Assembly (NCBI GenBank): GCA_009667805.1
Contig: CM019069.1
Span: 97,251,204 to 97,315,203 of the forward strand
From: Leptobrachium leishanense
Taxonomy: Eukaryota > Chordata > Amphibia > Anura > Megophryidae
Reading direction: 5' to 3'
Length of the DNA: 64,000 nucleotides
Shown: in pieces, positions 1 to 11,928 of the stretch
Layout: each line of letters opens with the position of its first letter
Numbering within the stretch: the stretch's first letter is position 1
Made by a program: the position numbers and the translations under genes
Notes under the pieces: generated by a model
Database searches by the model: none
What the model saw: the letters and a program-made list of their open reading frames with translations, nothing else
What the model was told of the DNA's origin: nothing

Positions 1-1353
1 CCTCTGGGGGACGAATCCAACTTGGTCCCTCTGTACCAGCAATGTCACAAAAGGTTGCAATCGCATCGCTAACACTATTGAGAAGAGTTTCAGGTCACAG
101 TTAAGGAGAGAGATCGGGCGATAACTCGAGCATAGCTCCGGGTCCTTTCCCTCCTTTGGGATGACAGTTATAGTTGCCAGCTGTGACTGAGTGTGTAAGG
201 ACGAGCCATCCTGAAGTGCATGAAGCGAGGCCACCAGTGGCGGTAGTAAGATTGCAGAGAAATGCTTATAGTACTCAGACGGTAAGCCATCTGGTCCCGG
301 TGCTTTCCCATTTTTCTGTCACTTCAGTGCAATATGTAGTTCCGCTACCGATATGGGTTCATTCAAAGAGACGCACTCAGGCCCAGTCAGCCGTATGTGA
401 ATCCTCGTAAATAAGTATGCAGAAATGTTTCGGTTCAGCTCCGGCGAGGGGGACGGCGCACACGAGTATAAGGTCGAATAGTAGTCCCGGAAAGCGTTAA
501 CAATTGCGTCCGGCATCTGTGCCACCGTCCCCCCCGACACACGGACTTTAGGGACGTAAGCCAACGCACGTCTCTGCTTGAGCATTCGGGCTAAGAGACG
601 GCCCGGTTTGTTTTCATGGTATGCAAAGAAGCACCGAGAGTAAAGAACAGCCCGGTGGATTTGTGAGTGAGCAAGTTCCGCCAGGCGTGCTCTCTGTTTT
701 TGCAGAAGACCTAGAGTCTCCACGTCTCCCGTCCCGATATGCCGATGTTCTAGCTCCCTAATGTCAGTAAGCACCTCCAGCGTCTCCGCTAATCGTTCCT
801 TTTTCTTTCGAGTAGCGATCCCTATCAGATGGCCACGGATAGTGGCCTTGTGGGCCTCCCACAGTGTGTGAGGTGACATCCCCTCCGTGCCGTTTTCCGC
901 AAAATAGATACGCAAGGATTCCGCCACCTCCTCCTGCAGCATCTGATCTTGGAGTAGGGAGACATTAAGTCGCCAGTTAAAGCTTCGAGGACGACTATGT
1001 GCCGATCTAAGTGAGACATAGACCGGTGCGTGATCCGACCAGGTTCTGCATTGGATAGAAGCAGAGATAAGGTCGTCCAAAGCAAAATGAGATACAAAGA
1101 CATAATCCAAACGAGAGTACGTGGAGTGCACCTCTGAATAGAAAGTGTAATCACGTTCGGTCGGATAGAGTAGGCGCCAGGCGTCTACCAGTTGCAGGTC
1201 AAAAAAATAAAAAATTTGTTCGAAAGGGTCAAAGACGTCTATCCAATGGGAGAGTTTCCGTCCGTTAAATCGGAACGGGTTATACGTCTCCCCAGAGGAG
1301 TAGTGCAAGGACATCGAGAAAAAACCCGTGGGGGTATATAGTAGCTTAACCAA
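1..1353 (-). pseudogene. L1-clade LINE ORF2 fragment (endonuclease end, connector, start of reverse transcriptase)
   Basis: The minus strand reads the C-terminal part of an apurinic-type endonuclease (SRLDYVFVS and SDHAPV motifs near 1090-1015), a basic connector, and then the first reverse-transcriptase blocks (GKAPGPDG near 300-280, SYRPISLLN near 110-80) running off the left edge. The frame changes near 320, so the copy is dead. The APE-RT order and the motif wording fit the L1/Tx1 group. The endonuclease N-terminus is not recognisable beyond 1353, suggesting 5' truncation. In an intact element this protein nicks the target and copies the element RNA at the nick. Confidence 0.8.
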
Positions 1354-1724
1354 GCGGCAAACTAGTCAAAACTTATTTACAAAAATTTAACGTACAACGT
1401 TCAACGACGGTCCCCTCCAGTAAATTGAAGACAACAGAGCAGGTACGGTGTTCGATTTTCACGAACATTGGAACCCATCCCACCCACCCCTTTGTGAGTC
1501 AGCATAGGCATTTCCGATCAGAGGTCGTGCAGGCGTTGTCCCCGTAAGATACCCAACACAATTATTAATACTAGAAACCAATACTAGAAACGCCTCCCAG
1601 GAATAGTAGGGAAGCACAATCGATAGCAATGTCCCACAGAGCCAGAAAGGTGTCAATCACTTCCACATCTATTGTTCAGAGCCATATAACGCCCCTCCCA
1701 ACCTCCCTCCCGTAATTATCCTAG
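1354..1724. other. No recognised feature
   Basis: I see no convincing coding motif, terminal repeat or tandem repeat here. It may be decayed 5' L1 sequence. Confidence 0.5.
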
Positions 1725-2243
1725 TTAAAAACTCCCCGTATGGTTACCCCAATAGTTATTATTATTTTTTATTTCTTTTTCTTTTCCTTTCCTTTCCCTT
1801 TTTTTCCTTTCCTTTTTTCCCTCCTTTTTTCCCCCCCCCTTTTTCCTCCCTGCTCCTTCTTCCCCCTCGTTTGCTCGTTTTTTTTGTATCGACTTTTCGT
1901 GATTTCGGAAATTTTCGTTTTTCGGAATTGTACATGTTTTCGGAATATCGACCATTTTTCGTATTTTCGTGTCACTTTGCTCATTTTTTGTATCGACTTT
2001 TCGTGATTTGGGAAATTTTCGTTTTTTCGGAACGTCTGTTCTCCTCGTTTCAAAGCAATAAATTTCGATTTGACACATTTCAAGTCCATTCGAAAATTCT
2101 GAAAATATTTCGTTTCGGCTTGGAAAACTTTTCGGATCTGACATTTTCGGATCTAAAAATTTTCGGAAAATCGGCCGCATCCGAAAACACGAATCGGGAA
2201 ATTTCGTGAAAATTCCGAAATTCCGAAACCCGAAACGCACATC
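1725..2243. repeat. Interspersed repeat with hAT-like end and pyrimidine tract
   Basis: The right edge at 2243 reads, on the minus strand, TTAGGGATGTGCG followed by many short variants of TTTCGGAATTTCG; it abuts CR1 copy A exactly where that CR1 stops. Starts of the type AGGGATG-G-CG resemble hAT-type termini. The left part, about 1755-1890, is an almost pure C/T tract. No matching left terminal repeat is visible, so the class is tentative. Apparent long reading frames here are products of low complexity. Confidence 0.45.
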
Positions 2244-2244
2244 C

Positions 2245-4378
2245 CTAATCCACGTTAAAACTCAATTGCCACATATCCGACCATTTTTTTAGTTTACCTA
2301 AATCATTTGTCATTTGGCTGATCCCTCCAGGAACGTCAACCCTGTTGCAAATTTTTGTGTCATCAGCAAAAAGACATACTTTTCCATTAATACCTTGTGC
2401 AATATCACTAATAAAAATATTAAATAGAATGGGTCCAAGTACTGACCCCTGAGGTACCCCACTGGTAACAAGACCTTGCGCCGAATAAACTCCATTTACC
2501 ACAACCCTCTGTTGCCTGTCACTCAGCCACTGCCTAATCCATTCAACAATATTGGAATCCAAGATCAAAGATTGCAATTTATTGATAAGCCTTCTATGCG
2601 GAACAGTATCAAAAGCCTTACTGAAATCTAAATAAGCAATGTCTACTGCACCACCTGTGTCTATTATTTTTGTTACCCAATCAAAAAAATCAATAAGATT
2701 AGTTTGGCATGATCTCCCTGAGGTAAACCCATGTTGTTTCTGATCCTGTAATCTATGTGTTTTTAGATGTTCAACAATCCTTTTCTTTAACATGGTTTCC
2801 ATTAATTTCCCCACTACTGACGTAAGACTAACTGGCCTATAGTTCCCAGATTCCTCCCTACTACCCTTCTTGTGAATGGGCACAACATTTGCTAATTTCC
2901 AGTCTTCTGGGACGACTCCCGTTAGCAAGGATTGGTTAAATAAATCTGTTAACGGTTTTGCTATTACATCACTGAGCTCTTTTAATAATTTAGGGTGGAT
3001 CCCATCAGGCCCCATTGACTTATTTGTCTTTACTTTAGACAGCTGCTGTAGAACCTCCTCCTCTGTAAACTGATATGTAATTGTCTCGTTAGTGTTTCCT
3101 CCTAACTGAGGTCCCTTTCCTTCCTTTTCTTCTGCAAAGACTGAACAAAAATATTCATTGCGGCAGTCAGCGAGACTTTTATCCTCTTCTACATACCTTC
3201 CTTCCTTTGTTTTTAATCTAACTAATCCTTGTTTTACTTTTCTTTTCTTGTTTATGTATCTAAAAAATGTTTGTCCCCTTTTTTACTGACTGAGCTATTT
3301 TCTCTTCTGCGTGTGCTTTGGAAGCTCTTATAAATTGCTTTGCCTCTTTCTGCCTAATCTTATAGGTTTGCCTATCTTCTTCACTCTGAGTTGTTTTATA
3401 ATTATTGAATGCTGTCTTTTTGTTCTTCACTATTTTGGCCACTTCTGCAGAGTACCACAGTGGTTTGTTCCCTTTTTTGTTTTTGCTAACAAGTCGAATG
3501 CAATTGCCTGTGGCCTTCAATAATGCTTCCTTTAAATAATCCCATTTCTCCTGGACTCCCTTTAAACTCCTCCAGTCTGATAATGACTCCTTCACACAAA
3601 GTCTCATTTTAGAAAAATCTGTTTTTTTAAAGTCTAAAACTTTTGTTTTTGTGTGGTGCGGCTCCATCCCTGTTCTTATATTAAACCATATTGACTGGTG
3701 ATCACTAGATCCCAAATTTTCACCTACAACAACGTCCGATACCAAACCTCCATTTGTGAGTATTAAATCCAATATGGCCTCTTTACGGGTCGGCTCCTCA
3801 ACTACTTGTGTTAGAGATAATCCCAGTAGGGAGTTTAGAATATTTGTACTCCTGGTGCACCCAGCTGTTTTGGTTTTCCAGTTCACATCAGGAAGATTAA
3901 AGTCCCCCATGATAATAACTTCCACCTTCATTGCCATTTTGGCTATTTCCTCAAGCAGCAGATTATCTAGCTCTTCTACTTGTCCAGGGGGTCTATAGAT
4001 CACACCTACACGAGCTACTGTATGATTGCCAAATGTTAGCGTAACCCAAACTGACTCTATGTTCACCTCGCTCACTTTTATTTGGTTCGTTTTTTATGTT
4101 GTTTTTCACATACAGGGCCACTCCTCCTCCTTTCCTACCTTCTCTGTCTTTTCTATATAAAGAGTACCCCGGTATTGTTATGTCCCAGTTATTTTTCTCA
4201 CTGAACCATGTCTCAGTAACCGCAACTAAATCTACTTTTTCAGCTGCCATCATTGCCTCCAGTTCATTGATTTTATTGACTAAACTGCGAGCATTTATAG
4301 ACACGACTCTGAACTTGTCATTTTTTTCCCCGCATGTTGCTTGCACCCTCCGATTTAGTTTTGGGGGACAATCAGGCA
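2245..4378 (-). pseudogene. CR1-A ORF2 (endonuclease-reverse transcriptase), truncated
   Basis: The endonuclease part carries SINARSLVNKINELEAM, TETWFSE, GDFNLPDVNW and SDHQSIWF. The reverse transcriptase starts with SMGPDGIHPKLL and reaches the palm motif FADDTK near 2360 before ending at 2245. Comparison with copy B shows a one-base length change near 4090 and another near 3270, so the frame is broken at least twice. The ORF2 start codon region near 4378 has lost its ATG relative to copy B. In an active element the product nicks DNA and primes reverse transcription from the nick. Confidence 0.88.
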
Positions 4379-4408
4379 GATTGGTTTTTACCCTTTTGTC
4401 CCCCCCTC

Positions 4409-4692
4409 CTAGTTTAAATATTTCTTTGCGAAACCTTTGAACTTCTCACTGAGAACATATGTTCCCCTATGAGTAAGATGCAAACCATCTTTTTTATACA
4501 GTTCCTTTCTGCTCCAATTCGAGCTATCATGGGACACAAAGCCAAATCCTTGCTCTCGACACCATTCTAGAAGCCACAAATTAAATTCCCTATTGCGCAT
4601 CTGCCTATCCTGAATGTTATGTACAGGCAAAACTTCAGAGAATGACACAGTGGACGCAATCTGCTGTATTTCACCTCCAAGAACACAAAAAT
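4409..4692 (-). pseudogene. CR1-A ORF1, C-terminal half (SGNH-esterase-like)
   Basis: The minus strand encodes the last ~95 residues of the CR1 ORF1 protein, from VLGGEIQQIAS to the C-terminal FAKKYLN, including the DGLHLTHRG block that holds the Asp and His of SGNH hydrolases. The N-terminal zinc-binding part and the GDS block are missing because homology with copy B ends near 4695. The truncation point abuts a 31-bp direct repeat. Confidence 0.8.
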
Positions 4693-4693
4693 C

Positions 4694-4909
4694 AAGGGTA
4701 CTCCTTGTATCAATTCTTTCTTTGGACAAGCTGGGATCTTAAATTTCTTGCTCCCCTGCAAATAAATTTGGGTTTTCCGGCAAAATTTCTCTCAGTGCCG
4801 GGTCCTCTCTAAGTACAGGTCAAAATTTTCTAATAATTTCTCTCAGTTTGATATTTTGTGTATTGTAATAAAAAAATAAAGGGTACTCCTTGTATCAATT
4901 CTTTCTTTG
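4694..4909. repeat. 31-bp perfect direct repeat, 185 bp apart
   Basis: Positions 4694-4724 and 4879-4909 are identical over 31 bp (core GGGTACTCCTTGTATCAATT). Between them lies ~154 bp ending in an A-rich run (4870-4880). The left copy abuts the CR1-A truncation point and the right copy lies at the edge of the Penelope-like element. It may be a long target duplication or a partial tandem arrangement of the Penelope element. Confidence 0.75.
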
Positions 4910-6590
4910 TCTTGTTTTTTTATTGTAGAAGTTCTGTACAATCCATATTGGCTACTTGTTGTTTGGCTGTATCCAATATTTCCTCTTCATATCCTTTATC
5001 TCGAAGATCATTTGTGAGTTTATTCATCTGTTCTTCATATAGAGATTTTTCGGTGCAGTTTCTTTTCAGCCTAATATACTGCCCTTTGGATCATTGATCC
5101 TCTCATTGTTGTCTGAGGCTTTTTTGCTATATATTTATGTGTCATATTTTATTATGTTATATTTTGCACCAATAAATTGAAAAAAAATATTTTCTATTGG
5201 AGTGCATCCTTTTTTGATTATCTTCTAACCTTCCATTCTTGTTGCCACGATCTTTCCCAATCTGCCATGAAAAGATCGGCATAGCTTGGAGCAAATTTAG
5301 TGCCCATTGTTGTGTCTTATTGTTGTAGATAAACGTGGTTCTCAAACCAAATATAGTTATTTTCTAGGATGAGTTGGATTCCAGAAATGATGAATTGGAT
5401 TTGTTCCAGTAAGAAGAGGTCAGATTTTTCAAGATGGAATTTTGTTGCTTGTATCCCTAGGTGATGAGGAATGATACTGTAGAGAGACTTAACATCACTA
5501 GTAACTAAATAATAGTTATCCTTCCATTCTATTTCTTCTAAGATTTGAAGAATATTGATAGTATCCTTTAGATAGAATGGAGTTAGATCATCAACTGCAA
5601 CTTTTAGTAGTTCTATCTATTCAGATATATGGCTCGATATTGAGTTAATCCCAGAAATTATGGGTCGCCCAGGTGTTTTTTCTTGATTTTTATGCATTTT
5701 AGGCAGAAAGTAGAATACAGGTAATCGTGGATGTAATATGTTGAGATAATTATATTCCCAGTTCTTTTCCTGAGTTTAAAAAGTCATAAAACTTCTGATG
5801 GATTTCAGTTCTGGGATCTTTTGTTAGAATTTTGTAAGTTCAATTGTCATTAAGTATTCTTCCTGCTTCTTGTTCATAGTATGTTTTACTCATAATGACA
5901 GTTCCTCCTCCCTTGTCCGCCGGTTTTATTACTCTATCGGTGTCATTGCTGAGATTTTCTAATGCTTCTTTTTCTTTTTTTGTCATGTTGTTGCCTCTTC
6001 TAGGGATTTTCAGTTTGTTCATCTCGGTGAGGACCATTTTTTCAAAGCAATTTATCTCATTGGAGATCATAGATTTAGGGTAGAAGGTGGACTTTCTTTA
6101 AGCTGGGTATGTCGGTAAAGTCGGAATGTTTCTTCTCTTTCTGAGTGTTATTTTAGGATATATTTTTTTAGACAGATGTTCTTCTTAAATCGCTGCATGT
6201 CTATATAGGCGCTGAAGTGGTCTATATTCTTGGTTGGTGCGAACTTCAGACCTTTCTGTAATGCAGAAACTTCATCATCTGTTAATAGTTTATCTGTGAG
6301 GTTGAAGATTCCCTCCTCCTTACGTATTTTCCTCTTTTCAGTTCTCTTTTTTCTTTTTCTTCGTATACCGGCTCTTCATCCTCTCTTTCTATATATGCTC
6401 TTTTTCTTGGAGTTTTCCAGCTTTCTGTCCAATTCTCCTCCAATCTGTTCTCTAGATCTTGTTGGTCTTCTTGAAAAACCTCAACCTCTTAATGGTCAGG
6501 TGCCGCAATCCGTTCTTGTAGGGTTGCTTTCGGTATTCTTCTTTCATAGGGCTGATGGAAAGGATGTCTAGACTCTGGGTCTAGTAAGTA
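4910..6590 (-). pseudogene. Penelope-like element reverse transcriptase, decayed
   Basis: The minus strand contains VIKPADKGGGTVIM near 5935-5890, typical of the N-terminal part of Penelope-like reverse transcriptases, and GTKFAPSYADLFM near 5307-5268, the palm-region block of the same family. Between them are pieces that read in changing frames, with many stops. Upstream (5900-6570) is a lysine-rich N-terminal region. The C-terminal GIY-YIG endonuclease expected downstream is not visible. Penelope-like elements are retroelements related to telomerase reverse transcriptase. Confidence 0.8.
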
Positions 6591-8381
6591 CCCCATAGGG
6601 GAGGACCAAAAGGGGCATATACTGCCAAATATTGCACAATTGTGTTCCCCTTGTCTGGTTTATATCCCCCTCTCTAGGAACCATCCGAGAAGACACGGAT
6701 TCCTACCATCTATTGATTGTCTATACATAACATTGTCTTGTATTATATTCTGTGAAAGTGTCATACAGATGGTATTTTAAACTTTGACACACATGCGCTT
6801 AAGGGATTCCTAATCCCTAAGGGCTTGCATCCCATATTTTATTCCGCATACATCTCCCTACACCATCCTAAGCGCCCTTGACTATTACCTATTTCTTTCT
6901 ACAGATAGTGATTAGTAGCAATACTGTGACACGCAATAATCTAATGGACAAACAGCTTAGGTTTATAGACCACACCACACATATGCACGAATTAATTCTT
7001 TAACACCAAGTTCTATTCTACCTACTTAAACCTCTCCCATTACAAAAAATCCTACACCTGGCTAAGAACACTCAGTTACTGGGCATCACCTGCAGCACAA
7101 TTTATTATTTTGGGGGCCGATTCACTAAATGTAACTTTCTTCATGGAGATACATAACACACTCGATAGGTAGACTATCTCTTCCACAGATCAATCACAGC
7201 ATCAATACTCAGGAATTCATTCAGCATGAAAAAACTTCCTATTGACTTAACATACATTCAACAGAAGTGGCTGCAATATCTAGGAAGGGGTTATGTTCGT
7301 TTTACTCGATTGGCGGCTGGTGGTAACTTGATATATAAAAGCTATTTCGCAGTTCCAGCTTATCTCACTATGGGGACAAAATGTATCTTTAGATGTCCAC
7401 ATCCAGTATTCTTGGGATATAAATAATTTCACTAAATTAGGGGGCACAACAAGGCCACGTAATAGTTTCTTCCTTTGCCGCTCCTCTGCAGTAGATCGGA
7501 AAGGCTGATACTATTCTACTGTTTAGGCTTCAACAGCAAAATAATTCATTTATATTCCTTTAATAGGTGATGGACATATAAAGCAGTGACAATGCGGTTA
7601 AGAAATAGATATCAAGTTGAAATTATTCAATTATACTTTACCATCTGTATTGAAGATAGAGGGCTATATTACATAGTTGGTGCTAACTTAACCAGAGCTG
7701 TTGTAAACTTCCCAGAGTCATTATAGCCTATGGAAGTTTTCATTTTACAACAGCTTATAATTTACCTTATAATTCCTGTGCACTATCCATAGAGCTGAGT
7801 GGGGCTCAGTAATATGTGAGTTTTATATCAGCACATATTCACTCTGGTTGTACCATATGGTATTATACTAGGGGAGTGCCCGGTGTTTTCCTCTTACAAT
7901 TTACTACAGGGGAGACTGACGGAGGATAACGGTTCACAAAGGGGTGAATGGGAGCCTGAAAAAATTTAAAAGACCTATAAAGAATTCCATCCTAGAGCCT
8001 GATTAAGGCTCAAAACAATGTGAGTTTGATATCTGCTATTCCTCCCAATATTGAACTGACGTGCTGCGCAATTTTGGTCTTTGTCTTCTCTTGTAGTAAT
8101 ACAGAAAAGACCACCATATGAAAAGGGGTTAATTCTTGAAGAGAATAAAGAACAAAACAAATGTTGATGGACATGTATGGTGTTTAAACACGTTTTCCAG
8201 TTGTATACCGGCGCTTCGTTGTTTCCTTTTATGTATACATTGTTTAGGTTTGTAGAGGAACCTCCACATGTAATGTTTAGTGAACGTGTTTAAGACACTA
8301 TTCCGGTGGGCGCTTCACCTTTCTGTTCTTTTTCATGGCAAACAGTGTTTGTCTGTGCTTGGTATATCTTAGTACACTGTA
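6591..8381. other. Unassigned, AT-rich; possible MITE starts
   Basis: I find no coding sequence. GGGGGCCGATTCACTAA at 7113 and GGGCTATATTACAT near 7670 look like MITE termini; the second resembles the Harbinger-like MITE end at 26741, but I could not find the matching opposite end. The first ~150 bp may be 5' Penelope sequence. Confidence 0.4.
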
Positions 8382-8562
8382 CAGTGTTTCCCAAACCTGT
8401 CTTCAGGACCAATGGACAGGCCAGGTTTGCAAGATATCTGACGCATAGCACAGGTGATATAATTTGCTGCTCAGTGATCGCAGCATTCAGTCTGTATTTC
8501 CCCAAGATGATCTGTAAAATCTGCCTGTTCAAGTGTCCCGAGGACAGGTTTGGAAAACACTG
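8382..8562. mobile_element. Short MITE with ~26-bp inverted ends (hAT-like)
   Basis: The left end CAGTGTTTCCCAAACCTGTC and the complement of the right end CAGTGTTTTCCAAACCTGTC match almost perfectly, enclosing 181 bp. TIRs of the form CAGTGTTTCCCAA fit hAT MITEs. A near-duplicate octamer, TCTTAGTA at 8367-8374 and TCTTAATA at 8563-8570, could be the TSD, but the left copy is 7 bp away from the element end. Confidence 0.7.
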
Positions 8563-9461
8563 TCTTAATATGATGAAAAAAACTTCTCATTACTTTACAG
8601 AAATCCAATACATTTTTTTTTATCAATATACTTCAAAAGGGTTAATGTGAAACCCAGTACACCCCAGTACAGAAACAAACACCTTGTTTCCGGCAACATT
8701 GAAATTAGGTCTGTAAAAAAATTGTTTATTTGACTGCAGATTGTGTGATACCACACTTAGAAATATATACCTATATGAAATGAGGCAATCAGATACAATA
8801 GAAAAAAGGAGTATGAGGATTATCAGACGGAGTGATGGAGCTTAATTAATTCACTCTAGGGTGGAGTAAGGAAGTCCTATTAAGTGAACTTATAGATTAT
8901 ATTGAGCTCATTTTAATGTTATGATGACTGATGGGATGTTTTGTGCTTTTTTTCTAGTGTCATGGGAGAGAAGGTCTGTGTTAAATTTTGATTCATTTCC
9001 AGGGGTGTTTCCTTTTAGAATGGATAACTCGGTCAGTAATGTATTGTTTAATCTCTGTGACTGTGTAGTGGGCTTTACTTGGGGGAATGCCGTGTCATAG
9101 GGATTGGAATGTATCAGAATGTAGTCTGACCCAGTCTGTAGATCTATTGTTGAGGAACAAAAGAAGTCTAGGAGGCGATGACTAACAAGCAGGAGACATG
9201 TGTGGGGGTATATGAACAGAAGGTAAAATCCTTTTCCTGTGAGTGTATTTCCCTGCAGCTATGAGCAATATATCCATTGCTCAGTAATACTTTGATTTAC
9301 ACAATGTTTAATTTAGGATATATGTATAAAGTGGGGCCTATCATTATGTTATACTCTCTTCTCAGATTAGGTGTGCATGTCTTGAGGCACCCAATGCAAC
9401 CACAAGGCAATTTTTGTACAATGTCAAAATAATAGATGTAGTACATTACAAAGTAATCCCC
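8563..9461. other. No recognised feature
   Basis: Both strands lack convincing motifs, terminal repeats or tandem arrays. This could be unique host sequence or old, unrecognisable repeats. Confidence 0.5.
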
Positions 9462-9465
9462 TTAA

Positions 9466-9585
9466 CCCCTGCACCGCTGTGTCATTTTATCTCTGTGTGT
9501 TGAACTCATTTTGACCATTTTTTGCTCATAACATATGAATTATACTCTAAATATTTTTTGGTGTGGAACACAGACAAATTATACA
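9466..9585 (-). mobile_element. piggyBac-like repeat, terminal fragment
   Basis: TTAA at 9462-9465 is followed by CCCCTGCACCGCTGTGTC, a diverged version of the end seen at 17930 and (reverse) 33709. Downstream text (TTGAACTCATTTTGACC) follows the same family. It is cut off by the Tc1-like element at 9586. Confidence 0.6.
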
Positions 9586-10556
9586 CAGTAGTTAGAAAAA
9601 GGATGTGAACCCTTTGGAAATAGGTCTGCATGAACTGGTCATAAAATGTCATCTCAACTTCAAAGCCACAAGTATAGACAAACACAATATGCTTAAGCTA
9701 ACAACACACAATGATAATTGTCAATGTCTTTATTGAACAAATCCTTGAAACATTCAATAGCTAGTTGATCCACCTTTGGCAGCAATAACCTCAACCGAGC
9801 ATTTCCGATAGTTGCAGATTAGACCTGTCTGATGCGAGATTTTGGACTTTTCTTCCTTACATAGCTATTGCAGTTCAGCAGGGATCAAGTCCTAAAAAAA
9901 TAAGTGTGAGAACTCGCCAACGTTTCTGTACATTCTGATATCAAAGATTACGGGGAGCTGCAGCAGCTGCAGTGTGTCTTTATGCATCAGAATGCAATTC
10001 TTCTGGCTGAGAAATCGTCATTCCCATTCTTTCATCCCTTTCTCTGTGACCCCTTTCTCTTTCATCTTTCTCTGTTACCCCTGCAGTTCAGCCATATTTG
10101 TAGGGTGTCTGGTGTGAACAGCTCTCTTGAGGTCATTCCGTCTCTGCAGGGTTAAGATTTGGGTTTTGACTGGGCCACTTCAAAAGACAGATTATCTGTT
10201 TTGAATCCATTCTGTGGTGAATTTACTTCAATGTTTAGGATCCTTGCCCTGCTTCATCACTCAATGTCTACTTCAACTGGTGCACAGGCAACTTAATATT
10301 CTTTATATTATTCTATAGCTTAAGTTTATAAATGGGAGAATTCATTTTTCCTTTGATGGCAAAAGGTCCATGCCCTGAAGCAGCAAAGCATCCCAAAATC
10401 CTGATGCTCCCTCCACTGCACTCACCCATTGGGCTGATGTTTTCTTTTTGGTATGCACTTGCCTTTTTCACACCATACATCATGCTGTGTGTACTTCCTA
10501 AAGAATCCAACCTCTTCCTGAGTCCAGACAGTGACCAAATTCTGTTACTATCAACC
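9586..10556 (-). pseudogene. Tc1/mariner-like transposon remnant
   Basis: The left end CAGTAGTTAGAAAAAGGATG is a diverged form of the Tc1 end at 36013. The minus strand then shows the C-terminal Tc1 transposase region (9760-9870 and 10090-10300) and, at 10310-10560, the middle region with a SGGSIRILGCFAASGHGP-like block. Frames are broken. A 205-bp MITE sits at 9879-10083. The element is cut at 10556 by the minisatellite-bearing repeat and its N-terminal half is not seen. Confidence 0.75.
9879..10083. mobile_element. hAT-like MITE carrying a seed of the purine satellite
   Basis: The element starts CAGGGATCAAGTCC and ends ACCCCTG, flanked on both sides by the octamer CAGTTCAG (9871-9878 and 10084-10091), a perfect 8-bp TSD as made by hAT transposases. 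It lies in the decayed Tc1. Its right ~65 bp is pyrimidine-rich (CCCTTTCTCTGTGACCCC), the complement of the 26-bp unit that forms the large satellite at 12505-16432. Confidence 0.8.
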
Positions 10557-10861
10557 AGAGCCATAGCTAGCTCCTTTTGCACCCGAGGCAAAAACAGAAA
10601 ATTGTGCCCCCCCACATAATTTTAAAAATCAGAGTCCCCGACCAGTGGCGCAGTGCTAAGCCCCTGGATGCTCCCCGCGACCAGAAGCAGTGGATCGGAC
10701 CACCCTTTGTACCCTACATATATAGTGCACACTTAGTACATGTACAAATACAGTACACACAGAATACATGCATGTATAGCAAAAGAACATATAGCATAAT
10801 ATACACCCCCCCAGAATAATATACACAGCACTGAGCCCCCAGACTATTTTCCCCAGTTCAC

Positions 10862-11710
10862 ATGGATATTATTGACCCCAGTTCACATGAATATGCCCCA
10901 GCTCATGGATATTGCCCCAGCTCTCATGGATATTGTCCCAGCTCTCATGGATAATGCCCCATCTCATGGATATTGTCCCAGCTCTCATGGATAATGCCCC
11001 AGCTCTCATGGATAATGCCCCAGCTCTCATGGATATGCCCCAGGTCTCATGGATATTGCTCTCATGGATAATGCCCCAGGTCTCATGGCTATGCCCCAGG
11101 TCTCATGGATAATGCCCCCGCTCTCATGGATAATGCCCCAGCTCTCATGGATATATGCCCCAGGTCTCATGGATAATGCCCCAGCTCTCATGGATATATG
11201 CCCCAGCTCTCATGGATAATGCCCCAGCTCTCATGGATAATGCCCCAGCTCTTCATGTATAATGCCCCAGCTCTCATGGATATATGCCCCAGCTCTCATG
11301 GATATTGCCCCAGCTCTCATGGATATTGCCCCAGGTCTCATGGATAATGCCCCAGCTCTCATGGATATTGCCCCAGCTCTCATGGATAATGCCCCAGCTC
11401 TCATGGACAATGCCCCCAGGTCTCATGGACAATGCCCCCAGGTCTCATGGATAATGCCCCCAGCTCTCATGAATAATGCCCCTAGGTCTCATGGATATGC
11501 CCCAGCTCTCATGGATATGCCCCAGCTCTCATGGATATGCCCCAGCCAGCTCTCATGGATAATGCCCCAGCCAGCTCTCATGGAGTGCCCCAGGTCTCAT
11601 GGATATTGCCCCCATGTCTCATGGATATTGCCCCCATGTCTCATGGATATCGCCCCCCAGGTCTCATGGATATCGCCCCCACAGGTCTCCTGGATATTGC
11701 CCCAGCTCAC
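10862..11710. repeat. 21-bp minisatellite, ~40 copies
   Basis: The unit is approximately CTCATGGATAATGCCCCAGCT, with variants (GATATT for GATAAT, GGTCTC for GCTCTC). Units run head to tail over ~850 bp. The complement closely matches the 20-bp minisatellite at 60045-60690. The open reading frames across it are repeat artefacts. Confidence 0.92.
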
Positions 11711-11728
11711 CTCTCCTTGCCAGCAGAC

Positions 11729-11928
11729 GCTTGCTTCCTACTTGAATGGCCGCTGACAGGAAGTGCAGCCGCTCGCACTTCCTGTCAGCGGCCGTTCAAG
11801 CAGGAAGCAAGCGGCCGCCGGCAATCATTTCGGGCTGGGCGCTTCACAGCTGTGAAGGGGCGCAGCCATGGCTCGAGACCTGCTGGACCACAGGACTCGA
11901 GCCATGGCTGCGCCCCTTCACAGCTGTG
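11729..11928. repeat. Two long GC-rich palindromes
   Basis: Arms 11729-11766 and 11775-11812 are 38 bp with two mismatches and an 8-bp loop. Arms 11845-11877 and 11896-11928 are 33 bp, perfect, with an 18-bp loop. Both would form stable hairpins in single-stranded DNA or RNA. Confidence 0.9.

Larger units (their letters stand above)
2244..4695 (-). mobile_element. CR1 LINE, copy A (both ends missing)
   Basis: This is co-linear with copy B at 27723-31578 on the opposite strand and very similar to it by eye. Copy A begins inside ORF1 (near 4695), covers the ORF1 end, the endonuclease and the first part of the reverse transcriptase, and stops abruptly at 2244 against another repeat. The 3' part, including the octamer tail seen in copy B, is absent. 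High similarity of copies A, B and C suggests a family active until recently. Confidence 0.9.

Noticed and set aside
1740..2240. Phe/Ser/Lys-rich frames on both strands
   Set aside because: Product of a pyrimidine tract and a TTTCGGAA-rich repeat.
10862..11710. CRISPR-like array
   Set aside because: Units are contiguous without unique spacers and the context is eukaryotic.
10912..11756. Long plus-strand reading frames rich in repeated residues across the 21-bp array
   Set aside because: A 21-bp unit is a multiple of three, so any open frame in one unit stays open; there is no independent evidence of a gene.
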